A stretch of DNA of 64,000 nt from Selaginella tamariscina. Its lineage: Eukaryota > Streptophyta > Lycopodiopsida > Selaginellales > Selaginellaceae. Both the position numbers and the translations under genes were made by a program. Position 1 is the first letter of the stretch. Each line of letters opens with the position of its first letter. Under the pieces are notes generated by a model, which was not told the DNA's origin, did not search any database, and was given only the letters and a program-made list of their open reading frames with translations. The DNA lies in contig PUQB01000851.1 in assembly GCA_003024785.1 (NCBI GenBank), forward strand, positions 1 to 64,000. The letters are read 5' to 3'. Of the stretch, positions 24,725-36,461 are shown one piece after another.

Positions 24725-26930
24725 GGTATACCTACACATGCATCCATTTTATCCTCGCGCGCGGGCGCGTATCAGGGAATCTAACAGGGATATGTGTATG
24801 TATCTCTCTCTCTCCCTCTCTTTTATATTGTGTGGTAAACCTGTAAGAATATGTCCAGGTGCACAAAGAGTTGTAAAGCCATGCATATTCTTGCATATAA
24901 AATAAATAAATGCTTTCACATTACATACATTTTGAAATTGCTTTCGCACACACGCAAAGACTTCTTATATTAGCAACTTCATGTTCACATTTAAGTATAT
25001 GGAATATTAGTGATCAAAAACACTACAATCCTACAACCTTTTACTATTAACAACTTAGTGTAAATATGAAATATTAAAAAAACAAAGTGTATATGTGTGC
25101 ATATTTATCGAGTTTAACTCATGCATTTCGTATTCATTTTCTTCTTTCAGTTCGAAAGTAAAATGAACTTAAATATTCAAATTTTGCTTTAAAAGATTTC
25201 AAATACCACTAAAAATTATGAATGTGAATTAAATTGATTTTAAAATATTTTTCTGGTATTGATTCAGTTCTTTGATTAAATATTTCAAATTCAACCTAGG
25301 TGTGTATTACAATCACTTTACATACGTAATAACTCAATGTGTGTATGTGTGTATGTGTGTAAGTGTGTAAGTTTAAGGATTTTGCCATATGTATATTCTT
25401 AGCATATACTACTTCAATTCTTGAGTCATTAAATTAATTAAAAATTAAAAGAGAGTAACATATTCAAACTTATTACTCATGAACACAATAGTCACAATCA
25501 TATGTCTTCACTGTATGTACCCCTCTGTGTTTGTGTATGATATATACATACGTATTTATTATTAATAAATACATAAAGAAAACAAAAACTTTATATATAA
25601 AAAGAGAGTAAAGCATCTTATAAAAGATTGGCATTTTATTAAATAATTATTAAAATATACTTAATAATAACCATTATATTTACTTGATTAAAAGTGTATT
25701 TTATTACATTTAAATAATGCATTCATAATATGTATATGCATGTATCTTTTAAATGTATTTTTATTGTTTATTTAGGATAATTATATTAATTAAATTTATT
25801 ATAATTTATGACTCGTCAATATTGACTCTATAATTTAATTTTATATTTTAATTAACTTGTTAACCTTTATTAAATCACGCAGATGTATAGTTGAATACAA
25901 CATAATCCATTATTTATTTTATGGCATTCTCATACATTGGTGGAGAAAATTTTATTGAGTAGTTCTTTATTACTAAAATTACATAATCCTTTTGTGACTT
26001 CTATGATGTTTTTAATTTGTATTTCTTACATGTTTTAATTTGAGTTTTCAACCTCACTGTTTTGATAGATTTATTTAATTCTAAAAGTTAATATATCTGT
26101 GGTACATATATATTTTGATGTTCATGTATACATTTTACATTGAATTATATTTGTTGGAATGGTTATTATTTGGCAACCACGTGTGTAAAAGTGAAGGAGG
26201 TTTATACTTGAAGTCCAACGTAGTGTACCGTTGTATATAGTTATTATTATATTGGTAAATATATTAATTAAATTTATTATAAATTTATAATTTATAAAAA
26301 TTAAACCCATAAGTTAACCTTTAAAGTCTTTACAACTAACCACTATATTATTTCTTAAATAACACTTTAAAGAACATGTAAATTATTTTAAATGCACAAC
26401 ATTAAGTAAAAAATAAAATATTCATAAATTAATAATTATATATCGTGGCGTCATACACATATACATACATAACATAAGTAATAAGTTAACTAATTAAAGT
26501 GTTAAGTTTACAATTTCTATTTTGTAAAATTAATAATAAACTATAACTATATATAAATTATCAACAAAATAATCAAGCAATATAAATAATTTCAATGTAC
26601 TATGAAATAGAATATACTAGATTTCAACAAGACAACGTATATGAAATATGCATGTATCCACAATAGGTCTGTCTTTATACTTAAAAGAAAAAAATGAAAT
26701 AATTAAAAATGATATTTGTTATGTATTATGATTCCTCTTTCAATCACACGTGTGTGTAATATATTTATAAATCTAGAATAATTATGACAAAAATTTATAT
26801 AAACATGATTTTAATAATGATAATCTTTAACTTTACGGATAGTTTCTCAGGCTCTCACTGTCATTTTAACGTTCTAGTTCCTTTTTCAATTAGAAGCACT
26901 GTGAAATAATATTCAAACACAACATTTCCT
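24725..26930. other. AT-rich desert, no gene seen
   Basis: It is very AT-rich with scattered GT runs (25337-25370) and many ATTAATTAAAT segments. A similar segment around TATATTAATTAAATTTATT occurs near 25783 and 26260. No coding pattern is seen. Confidence 0.6.
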
Positions 26931-26933
26931 GGA

Positions 26934-27619
26934 TTTTTTGAACAACTTCCTTGCCGTGCTAGGTTGGTTATTGAAAAGCATAATAAAGTTTGTAAACATG
27001 AATCTACTTATTATTCACAAAAAAATATTAACTTTTTAAAAATAATGGAGAAGGATGTAAGAATATTATAAATTATTGCTTTATATAATTAATATGTGCA
27101 CACATCAAATTTCTAACAAAAATATTTTTAAATAAATATAAATATATATATTTCTGTCACCATAATTATATTGAATTATAATTATTAGCTAATTGGAATC
27201 TTTATTATAATATATACATTAAATTATTAAAAACACTATAATGCTACTGTGTGATTATTATCATGATTATATTTTTTAAAATTACAAAACACAATTACAA
27301 CTTACACAAGTTGAATATAATAATAAATTATTGATTTTATTAATTCCATTTGATTGCAAGGTTTTTAATTAATTTAATTTATAATTGATTTTGTTAATTT
27401 TATTAAAAAATAACTTTGTAAAACAAGAACATATTTGTAGACATGGATTTATAAACAAGCACATTTATATATATTCTATATAAGCTATTTGAAAACTTTT
27501 AAATATAAACAAAGAGGTTAGTTACACACATAAAGAACCTAATACACACACTCATGTATTGAACCAGATAAGTTCAAATCCGAATCCAACCTAGCATGGC
27601 AAGGAAGTTGTTCAAAAAA
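26934..27619. mobile_element. 686-bp element with 34-bp terminal inverted repeats
   Basis: The left end TTTTTTGAACAACTTCC...GGTTGG (26934-26967) is the reverse complement of CCAACC...GTTCAAAAAA (27586-27619), with one mismatch in 34 bases by my reading. The interior is AT-rich and non-coding. I see no clear target duplication. A non-autonomous DNA transposon is the best guess. Confidence 0.6.
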
Positions 27620-28070
27620 GCATGGACCTACATTCCCATGCCCAAAAGAACACATAGGACAAATCATCCAAACTTACAATGGACACCTAAGCTAAATCCA
27701 ACCTAAGTAGTTACCTGAGTATGGATTCACATTCTCATTGTTCGAAACCAAGTCTAGCCACAAAAGAACAGCCATCTCATAGCTCGACACTCACACTCCT
27801 GGTACGCAATGAGAACCCAATACACACTCCCTAGTGTGGCCACACAAGTATAGCAGAAAGGACAACCATTTGGGAGCCTAAAACTCCAAAGCAATATATT
27901 AAATAATCCATCGTTTGTTCTTCTTTTTGGAACCCTCCAAAGTGGATCCTTCTGCGCTCCTTAATTAAAATTTGAAAGTAAGGTTTGGGGGCTCTCAGTA
28001 ACACAAACGAAACGCAAAAGAGGTAGTCACACACACACACACACACTCCCTATTAGATTTTAAGCTTACA
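27620..28070. other. intergenic DNA with a CA microsatellite
   Basis: The base composition is more even than in the desert before it, but I find no recognisable gene. A (CA)n run lies at 28028-28046. Confidence 0.4.
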
Positions 28071-28074
28071 TATT

Positions 28075-28470
28075 TCATATGCAGCTTTGTGTGATGTTGT
28101 CTCTTCAAAGGAAGATTCAGATATTGATGAAGAAGAGGTAAAGTTGATAACTTATTACTTTGTATCTAATAACACTCTATATATTAATTACATTTTATAG
28201 CTAAGTACCACCTTAAAGTAATATTGGGCAACAACAAGGAGACTGGTAAGTATATGTATACGTACATTACATATATAATAAGCATATATACATACATTCT
28301 ATATATTGTATGCCTCTATGCAGAATATATACATGTATTCACACACACACACACCACAATATCTGTATGTATGTAATATATGAATATTTTCTAGATGCAA
28401 AAAAAAAACAGAGAAAGCAAACTCAGCTCCAGTTCAAAAGAGTATCTCAACCACTCCTTAAGTTCAGTTT
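28075..28470 (+). other. possible short exons of an unidentified gene
   Basis: Segments bounded by splice-like sites read ALCDVVSSKEDSDIDEEE (ends before GTAAAG near 28140), KYHLKVILGNNKETG (ends before GTAAGT near 28245) and an A-rich segment TEKANSAPVQKS near 28410. They could be 5' exons of the gene beginning at 29264 or chance. No family is recognised. Confidence 0.25.
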
Positions 28471-28659
28471 ATTGTTTCAAGGGTAAAAATAATGGAATAC
28501 TACACTTTCATGTATATAGGAAAAATCCATACCACTTCAATATAACCCGCTAACTATCTAGACATGCATACACATATATTGAACAGCTAAAGCGAACATC
28601 ACTTTATTATTAGTAGTGCAAGCAAGCAAAGCTTACATGCGTATCTTATTAACTAAAGC

Positions 28660-29025
28660 TTGATTAGTACCATAAAACCTCATTTAATGACGACGTCACC
28701 GCCCAAGGCTGTCTGAGTTATATACATTTGCAATCACTGCAATCGTTGATGTCTCTTCCACACATTGAACGGTACATCGCAGTACTGTCCTGTTTAAATC
28801 ACATGTTGCGCGCGCGCGCGTGGGGGGATGTGTATGTGTGTGTGTATAGAAGCTTTTAGTTTAAACTTTTAAAAAACACACACACATGGATGTGTGGGCA
28901 TCTGTGCACATCCACACGCACACACAACTTGCCTCCACATTCGCAAGTAGCACCACGTTCTATCTCCCGCTGCCCCTCTTCGGCCATTAACAGGTCGCCT
29001 GTAAGATTCTCAAAATCCATTGAGT
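28660..29025 (-). other. possible minus-strand exon pair, unidentified
   Basis: The minus strand from about 29021 reads MDFENLTGDLLMAEEGQREI and then a Cys-containing CECGG. A second segment near 28790-28690 reads VQCVEETSTIAVIANVYNSD. The (CG)n tract at 28808-28821 and a (GT)n run separate them. The family is unknown and the evidence is weak. Confidence 0.3.
28806..28855. repeat. (CG)n-(TG)n alternating tract
   Basis: TTGCGCGCGCGCGCGTGG is followed by GTGTATGTGTGTGTG. Alternating purine-pyrimidine DNA of this kind can adopt left-handed (Z) form. A (CG)n(CA)n tract also occurs at 31311-31338. Confidence 0.75.
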
Positions 29026-29263
29026 TGGACACAGCAAAGAAGAAAACATGAGCATGAATGAAACACTGATTAACTTGCTGAATGCTAATTCCCTTGTTTA
29101 CTGTTGGTTAATTTTAAATCATATTTATATGCACCAAGGCCTACATGCAACTCCTGCACGTAGTACATGTCCTACGCCATGATTATTCTTATTCGATAAA
29201 AGAATATTCTTCAGTGTATATTAAGGTCCTTAATTTTAAGTCATTAGGTTTACAGAGTTCAGA

Positions 29264-29907
29264 ATGGAGGCTTCGAAGGGAACTGGTATGTTACGCTTGT
29301 CAGTCGGGAAATTAAGCACCTCTTCTCAACCTATGATCAAATTGAGATCCAGAAAGACTGTTGTAGCAGCTTCTTTAGCAGTAAGTGTGTGTGGTAAGTA
29401 AGCTTGTGTGTGCTCGTGTTATAATATTACATGGTGACAGATAAAGCTTATTCCAGTAGCAATTGGTTTAACAACTGCTTATGAGTGTGCACATAAATCA
29501 CTCTTAAAGTCTAGCGCCTTTGATGCTATAGCAACAGACTTTCAGCCAGAACTCTCGCAAGAAACCATACTGTTGCAAGAAAAGAGACCTTGGACTTACA
29601 ATCACCTCGTTAAGCAGGCAGGAGAGTTTCTACAGAAGATAAGAGAGCATCCGGACGACGTGGTTATCAACAACGGATCATAGTGAGTATAAGTATTGTG
29701 TAATAATATAAATCTCAGGATTTTGTTTAATACAGTTATGGGCTTGGCCCGACTGACCTTGCAAAGGTAATAAGGAGACTAGCAGGTTCTGGGATGATAT
29801 GCGTCTCGTGCAGAAATAAAGACCTCGAGAACTTCAAAGACGGTTTGACGGAGGCCTTAGGTTGCTTTTACAAGGATATTCATCTGGGAAGGCTTTTCCG
29901 AGGTAAG

Positions 29908-29975
<68 letters not shown>

Positions 29976-30356
29976 AATATTATAGAAATATATACTTACC
30001 AGTAGTGATGCAGAATACGACATTTTTGACTTGTTGAGAGAGGCAAGTGCAAGATATAGACATCAAACTGGGGAAAAGACCATAGTCATGACGGACGGTT
30101 TCCTCTAGAAAGCAGAAAAGCTTGAGTTTCTCAATGGCTTTCCAGATGTTAAATTTGTGATGAGGGGCAAGGCCATACTAGACAACTTCAAGTACAGCCT
30201 TACAAGCGTTCCTAGAGATGCTCTGGTGGAGATGGTGTGCTCTCACTTCAAAGTGGATGTGCAGGAGGCTAGTGCTACATACGATTTCTTTGGTGAAGAG
30301 GAGCTTGAGAAATTGGAGAGCTCCTTGGTTCTGAAAAGCTCTCTACAAGGTAAGAC

Positions 30357-30391
<35 letters not shown>

Positions 30392-30783
30392 TGTCTACAG
30401 ATGCAAAGGAAGAGTTTATGTCGGAGATGATGAGTAGATACGGGAGAGCCGGTTTTGGGCGGGTGTCATTTGGAGAAGAAGATACTTTTGGTTATGAGAA
30501 ACAAAAGGAGCTCCTTGAAAGAATGCTTGAAGCAGGAGAGGATGGTCTGAGTGAACGTGCATTCAAGTCATATTTCTTCTATCGCGACGTATACTTTAGA
30601 CACAGTCCTGAACCAGAGTATGTGAAGTACTGCTATCAAGTTTTCTTGAGCCAGTGGCCCAATCTCATATCAATATTTCAGCATTTGAAAGGGGGAAGAT
30701 ATGGCTTTGCATCAGGTGCTGCCAAAGAATGTGCCAAGATTCTACTGGCTAACATCAATCAGAAAATGAAAAAACGTGTCTAG
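29264..30783 (+). pseudogene. unidentified multi-exon protein gene, possibly ATPase-related, one in-frame stop
   Basis: Five exons join cleanly by GT-AG introns: MEASKGTGML from 29264; then IPVAIGLTTAYECAHKSLLK to VVINNGS (about 29442-29681); YYGLGPTDLAKVIRRLAGSG to GRLF (about 29736-29903); an exon from about 30014; and a last exon from about 30401 to the stop at 30783. The fourth exon contains KTIVMTDGFL followed directly by TAG near 30107, then FVMRGKAILDNFKYSL, so one stop interrupts an otherwise open gene. By position, NNGSYYGLGPTD could be a Walker A-like segment that lacks the GKT, and IVMTDGF a Walker B-like strand; this is tentative. Two introns carry CT/CA or CA microsatellites (29911-29974, 30360-30388). 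It faces the P-loop gene at 33.9 kb tail to tail. I do not know its function. Confidence 0.55.
29908..29976. repeat. (CT)n(CA)n microsatellite in an intron
   Basis: An uninterrupted CT run of about 40 bases is followed by a CA run. It lies between a GTAAGC donor and a GCAG acceptor, so it is intronic. Confidence 0.9.
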
Positions 30784-30811
30784 TTATTTGATATATAAAC
30801 CATTGTAATGT

Positions 30812-30814
<3 letters not shown>

Positions 30815-30867
<53 letters not shown>

Positions 30868-30906
30868 CTGTGGAGAAACGTCATAAAACATATATATATA
30901 TATCAG
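30815..30906. repeat. (CT)n(TA)n microsatellite after the 29-kb gene
   Basis: A CT run at 30817-30848 is followed by TA runs, with a second TA run at 30891-30903. It separates the two convergent genes. Confidence 0.9.
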
Positions 30907-31129
30907 TCGCCATACATATACAACTACCTAAGTGGTAGTTAAGTACTCTCGCTATGCAAAACTAAACTAAGCAAAACATTGCACGGTGAGAGTGGAAGTA
31001 TATCTCGCATTCAGGAACCAGTCCAACCTGAGAAAACCCGCAATAAATAATTAAGTATTGTATCATGTGTGTGGATGTGTGCATGCCTGCGTATGTCTAT
31101 GTGTGCGTGCTACGCGTGTCTGCATACCT

Positions 31130-31930
31130 GTGTCTGGTGAATCACCCTGATCGTCAAGGACACTTCCTTCTAGCTGAACCGGCTTTTCCACCTACATACA
31201 AAACCAAAGTATAGAAAACCACTTTACAAAAGTTTATATAAGCGTAGTTTGACATATATGTTTGTGTATATACACATGCAGATAATGCGTTTTTATTACA
31301 TATATGTTCACACGCGCGCGCGCGCGCACACACACATAAAGCCCACCTCGGTTCCATTCATGCATTCTTCATTGCTCACCTACATACAAAACCAAAGTAT
31401 AAAAAACCACTTTACAAAGTTTTATAAGCGTAGTTTGACAGATATGTTTGTGTATATACACATGCAGATAATGCGTTTTTATTACATATATGTTCACACA
31501 CATAAAGCCCACCTCAGTTCCATTCATGCATTCTTCATTTCTCTTCTCATACTTAATGCTTCCTTTCCCTTCTGCATCGTAAAGTCAGTAGGTCGTAGAA
31601 AACCATACATTAATAATTAATAATGCAGATGATTAAAAATTACAGATACGCGTGTCTACAAACCTGTATCTGGTGAATCACCCTGAACGTCATGCACACT
31701 TCCTTCTGCCCACGCCAGCTCAACTGGCTTTTCACCAACCACCTACATACAAAACCAACGTATAGAAAACCACTTTACATGTACTATAAAACGCATTATC
31801 TGCATGTGTATAATACACAAACATATCTGTCAAACTACGTCCTGAACACACACACACACACACAGCCCACCTCTGTCCTGCTATTCCCATCTACGGAAGG
31901 CTTAACGTTTCCTTTCACTTCCACATCTAT
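31130..31930 (-). repeat. tandemly duplicated exon-intron units at the 3' end of the P-loop gene
   Basis: The block starting CCTACATACAAAACCAA occurs at 31191, 31379 and 31742, the first two 188 bp apart. It includes GCGTAGTTTGACA-ATATGTTTGTGTATATACACATG. At 31790-31840 part of the unit is inverted. On the minus strand, exon-like pieces repeat as well: EKPVQLEGSVLDDQGDSPDT (about 31185-31135), EKPVELAWAEGSV followed by GDSPDT (about 31735-31670), and SNEECMNGTE (about 31378-31350). This looks like local duplication of small acidic exons. Confidence 0.65.
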
Positions 31931-32261
31931 CAGCCATCGGATGTATATTAGATAAAGAGTACAAATATGTGCAGATATGCGGTTTACCCATAAATAAAGA
32001 CGTAATTTATGCAATACAACCATACAGAATAATATGCATATAATCTCATCCACGCATTCTATACATACGCCCCCACACCTATACCTACACGCACACACAT
32101 TATATATATAGAAGTACGTAAGAAGTCATGCACACGCGTTACAGACAACATTATAATGAATAATACTACCACAATGTATTACACATAAACACAGACATAC
32201 AATTACATGATCATGAAATTTTAAATGATCTACTGTGTGTGTGTGTGAGAGAGAGAGAGAG

Positions 32262-33905
32262 CACACCTGTGACCACCAGATCCTGAAGTGCTTCTCGCAT
32301 GCCTGGAGAAATTACACGCACTTTCATCTCCGAGTTCATTTTGAAAACTGCCCTTGAGTTAACCCGGAGTATCTCGTCTCTGAAAGTGAATATATAACTA
32401 TACAATATCTATGATGCACACACATATATACGCACATAATACATGTGGATTTCACGTGTGTGTGTGTGTCCCTGTGAGTGTTTTATATATGTTACATGTG
32501 TAATGTCGTTCTCTACATATGCATTATATAATTGAAACATATCCCTGTGTTTACATATTATATTTTACAAAAGAACTATTCACAGTTATATAGGCAAGAT
32601 ATCTGAAATATGGGAAGCTTTCCCCGGATTCCACACATGCCAATGTGTATACTGTGATGTAATGTTCACACGCACACAGACTTACTTGTTCTTGATTTTT
32701 TTGTGGAACAAAAGCACGTCGACAGCATTATCTCCACTAGCAAGAATCTCATAAAAAACTGTCTCGACCACTCAATATTCAAGTCTAACAGTCCGGATAG
32801 CGCGATTTCGTAGTAGCAGATCTCTTTATATGCGTCTCTAACCTTCTCCTCGCTAAAACCGGCCTGTATATACTCACACAACAATTGCATGTTGCCACCA
32901 ACATGCCTGGATATGTTATAAAAACGATCTAATTTAGTTAGTTTATTTTGATTGTCCAAATTTATTATTAACAACATGCCTGGATATGGAGGAAACGGAC
33001 TCGAAGCCGTACTTGTAGTTGGGAAACGCATGGCTAATGAAGGACGCTGCATCCTCCGGTGGAGGATAGTCCACGTAAAAAGCGAAGGGCACCTGTCGAT
33101 TCCACACAACAATCAGTTATGTGCAGTTATCTCTCTCTCAACATGTGTGCGTGTGTATGGTGTGTGTAACTCACCTTCTGAGAGAAGAAGGCAGGAATGT
33201 CGGCCGTACTTATCACGAATACAAATTCTGCAACATCTCCAAGAGCCACCAGCAGTGTTAATACATTCTCATAGTCAGACTCGGAGCCCTCATCTATATC
33301 ATCCACTACCAGAGTTGGTACCTCGTTATTAATTATACCGTATAGTTGGAAGGCAATACGTAACACTCGCATAACATTTACGTTCTCCTCTGAAAATAGA
33401 TGTAAAGATTTCTGAAGAATAAACGTCACACTCGTCTTTTCACTTGAGGACTACAACCACAAGCATTCCGAGTCCTTCGCATTGCTTCACAGTCTTCCCC
33501 GATGAGGAGCTGCATGTTAAATACTTTAATATGTCAAGAAAATACTATATAATATGACATAAAGACATAAAGTTGTATTATTCCATAAAAATTTATTTTT
33601 GTAAGTACATTTTAAATGACAATACTTGCTGTGCACAACAAAAGCATTGTGGTTCTTTAACAATGCCTTGAATTCTTCACACAATCTTTCTCGCTTTAAA
33701 GTAGGCGCTTTCATGACTTGGGCAACTGTGAGTAGGTCGAATACATTAAGCACATCCATTAGTAAAAGAAACAATCACGTCGGCTTCACTACCAATGCTG
33801 TAGCAATGGGTATGATACTTCCAACGGGTCCTTGTGTATACCTATTAAGAAAAACATTACTTAAGCATGTGTTTACTTGACATACATACATAATTATGTG
33901 TATAT
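32262..33905 (-). pseudogene. P-loop NTPase (AAA+/STAND-like), frameshifted
   Basis: Read leftwards, an exon near 33870-33640 (GSIIPIATALVV, then FKALLKNHNAFVVHS) leads to one starting near 33512 with SSSGKTVKQ, a Walker A motif. About 100 bases on comes FSEENVNVMRVLRIAFQLYG, then the Walker B strand PTLVVDDIDEG (about 33320) and FVFVISTADIPAFFSQK (about 33215-33180), a sensor-like strand. Further exons read PFAFYVDYPPPEDAASFISH (about 33085), GGNMQLLCEYIQAGFSEEKV (about 32900) and RDEILRVNSRAVFKMNSEMK (about 32380-32262). The last resembles a winged-helix end of prokaryote-type ATPases found in some plants. Frames change near 33810, 33450 and 32770. Nucleotide-driven conformational switching is the expected activity; the target is unknown. 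The gene may extend to 31130. Confidence 0.6.
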
Positions 33906-35274
33906 ACATATTACGTATACAACACGTCTATACAGACATACACACGACTTACAAAGCTGATCATGTGAATCTGCATCATTAACCTAATATGCCAATACTT
34001 ATACGTGTGTTATGTATATTAAGTACCTTTCCTTGAGTAATTGCTCATTTCACTGCATAGAAAAACCCACAAAATGGATTTATAAATTGCTCAAGAGAAG
34101 ATCATCAACTTCTTCAACCAGTCAAGAAGTACACAGGAGTACGTTATGTATGCAGCTGCTTTGTGCACTTGGTATGAGTGTACACCAGCATTTCTAAATA
34201 TATCAACATGTTTATTTATATACATACATTCATGCTTGTTTTAAGAGAAATGGGAAATTCTGTTTTACTCCTTAAAAATTATTCACAATATTTATTCATA
34301 TTTAAAAATTTACTATGTATTACAGAAAATATTACCTTAAACAAAAGCTATTCGAAAACAACAGTTACCCATTTATTATTGAAGAAGCCATTTTCCATTT
34401 GTTCTTCAGAAATCTCTACATCTATCTTCAGAAGATATTTTAAATGAATATTATAACAATCCCTTAAGGTTAAAGGTCCTTATAAATGAATATATAATTA
34501 TATATTACTATATGTATATATATATATACACACACACACTAGTATATAGAAACGACATTATAGTTTAGTTATAGTAAAATAATTGTTAAAGTATAAAAAA
34601 TATAATCACATTACAATAATATTATTACATATTTATTTAATTTACAGATTTTTAATTTAACCTTCAAATTCTACTTATTTATAAAATTCCACTTTTAAAA
34701 AAGTGTTTAAATAATAAGGATATTAATTTCAATTCGTATATATAATATTACACACACACTAGTGTATATAGAAACGACATTATAGTTTAGTTATAGTAAA
34801 ATAATTGTTAAAGTATAAAAAATATAATCACATTACAATAATATTATTACATATTTATTTAATTTACAGATTTTAATTTAACCTTCAAATTCTACTTATT
34901 TATAAAATTCCACTTTTAAAAAAGTGTTTAAATAATAAGGATATTAATTTCAATTCGTTCATTTAATTTAAAGTAATGAAATTTTAAATGCTTTATCCAC
35001 TAATGATTTAAATGATGTTTTTAAAATAAATAAATAATTTAATTAATCTATTAATTCATGAGACCTTTATTTCATTCATTAATTTGATTTAAATCATTAC
35101 TATATCCATTTGATAATTTGATTTAATTTTATATTTATATAATAATAAGTTTGACTTAATAGAAATACTTAAAAATAACCCGTAATAATATTCTGTAGTC
35201 TCCCTCTCTCTCGCTCTCAGCATGTGTTTACTGCAGGTTTGATTCAGTCTCTCTCTCTCTCTCTCTCTCTCTCA

Positions 35275-35310
<36 letters not shown>
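33906..35310. other. AT-rich DNA with a 222-bp direct tandem duplication
   Basis: No coding pattern is seen. Apart from the tandem pair at about 34519-34960, the stretch is AT-rich and includes repeated GATTTAAAT-type text near 35000-35130. Confidence 0.6.
34519..34960. repeat. two direct copies of a 222-bp unit
   Basis: GAAACGACATTATAGTTTAG occurs at 34549 and 34771. The following ~190 bases are nearly identical, differing by one T in the AGATTTTTAATTT run. Each unit begins with a CACACACACTAGT segment, so the microsatellite may have seeded the duplication. Confidence 0.9.

Positions 35311-35314
<4 letters not shown>
35235..35314. repeat. (CT)n(CA)n microsatellite
   Basis: A CT run of about 26 bases and a CA run of about 38 bases lie directly against the donor end of the BIG-like exon on the minus strand. 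Confidence 0.92.
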
Positions 35315-35315
<1 letters not shown>

Positions 35316-35316
<1 letters not shown>

Positions 35317-35892
35317 ATAGGATTCACTCTCCAGGCGTAGAAGAGGTGGATCGGACAGCTGTGTTGCAAGCTTCATGTGTTCAAGCTTCGTACGTAATTG
35401 TACATCGCTGTTTATCCCATGTGCGTGTGCTGCTACCAGGTGAAGCATGTCCAGGAGGAGCATTGTGTGTGGAACGGACATTCTTGCACCATGGTTTGTG
35501 TACAGTTCGTTTATTGCCTGCAACACGAAGTATATATGAATGCGATGTATATAAATCAAATATTACTACTTATAACAGTAAATATGAGGAGAGGAGGGAG
35601 GGAGGGAGAGAGAGTCGCTTGCGTCTCGGTAACAGTTTTTCCAAATACAGATGTATAAATACATGCATGTAAATATGAATAATGAGCAACAGTAGCCACT
35701 AGCCACTAAGCTAATGACTGTTGTATTTATAAGCCTATACCTGAACTAGCAGAAGCTGAACAGCAGTGCGGCATTTGAAATCCGATAGTGCTGCCTGGCC
35801 AGAGCGTCGTCGTCTTCACCTCTATGGACGGACTTTTGTAGCTCAAGATCCTGCTCACCTCAGGAAGCGTGCCTGTGAACCGAAAACGTCAT
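35316..35892 (-). pseudogene. BIG-type ARF-GEF (Sec7 family) fragment, two exons
   Basis: The minus strand exon from about 35835 to 35741 ends SDFKCRTAVQLLLVQ before a GTATAG donor. The next exon (about 35517-35316) starts after TTGCAG with AINELYTNHGARMSVPHTML and ends DPPLLRLESESYH. The order, the exon join after LLLVQ and the PPLLRLE end match the C-terminal region of BIG brefeldin-A-inhibited guanine-nucleotide exchange proteins, which activate ARF GTPases at the trans-Golgi. The Sec7 domain is not present. The 35836-35892 end is the junction with the WD40 piece, where sequence changes abruptly. The fragment cannot encode a whole protein. Confidence 0.62.
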
Positions 35893-36395
35893 CTTCATAT
35901 CCAGTAAGTACGTTCAGTGTTTCATTATGTCCAGGCGGCACAAAGAGTTGCAAAGCCATGCACATTCCTGCATATTAAATATACACTTTCAAATTGGTTT
36001 CACACAACACAAATCTTGTGTGTATTCATAAACCTTGTACATGCGTATGTATTGAATTGCGGGTTATAATTGAAGTGTAAGTAGGCTGACTTGCCTGAGC
36101 TTTTGGCATCCGAAGGATGAGAGAACTGGTGCACACGCTTTGCTGAGTCAATATCCCAAACTTCAGCCTGCAAACTACAAAGCTTTGTAGAGAGAGAGGG
36201 AGGGAGCACGAGAGCTTACCAAAGACGGGTCTTCACCAGCAATAGCCACAAGAGTCTGGCCTAACAAAATATAAAGTTAGACAAGATACATACGGTATAC
36301 CTACACATGCATCTATTTTTATCTTCGTGTGTGTCTGTGCGCGCGGGCGCGTCCTTTTCCTTATCAGGAAATATATAGACACAGGGATATGTGAG

Positions 36396-36461
<66 letters not shown>

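Noticed and set aside
25337..25370. GTGTATGTGT repeats as a regulatory element
   Set aside because: One of many short GT microsatellites in the window and not near a recognisable gene.
30350..30400. Continuous frame through a CA microsatellite in the 29-kb gene
   Set aside because: The run begins at a GTAAGA donor and ends at a CTACAG acceptor, so it is better read as an intron that happens to stay open.
31191..31900. CRISPR-like spaced repeats
   Set aside because: The units are long duplicated exon-intron blocks in a plant context, with no short palindromic repeat and no cas genes.
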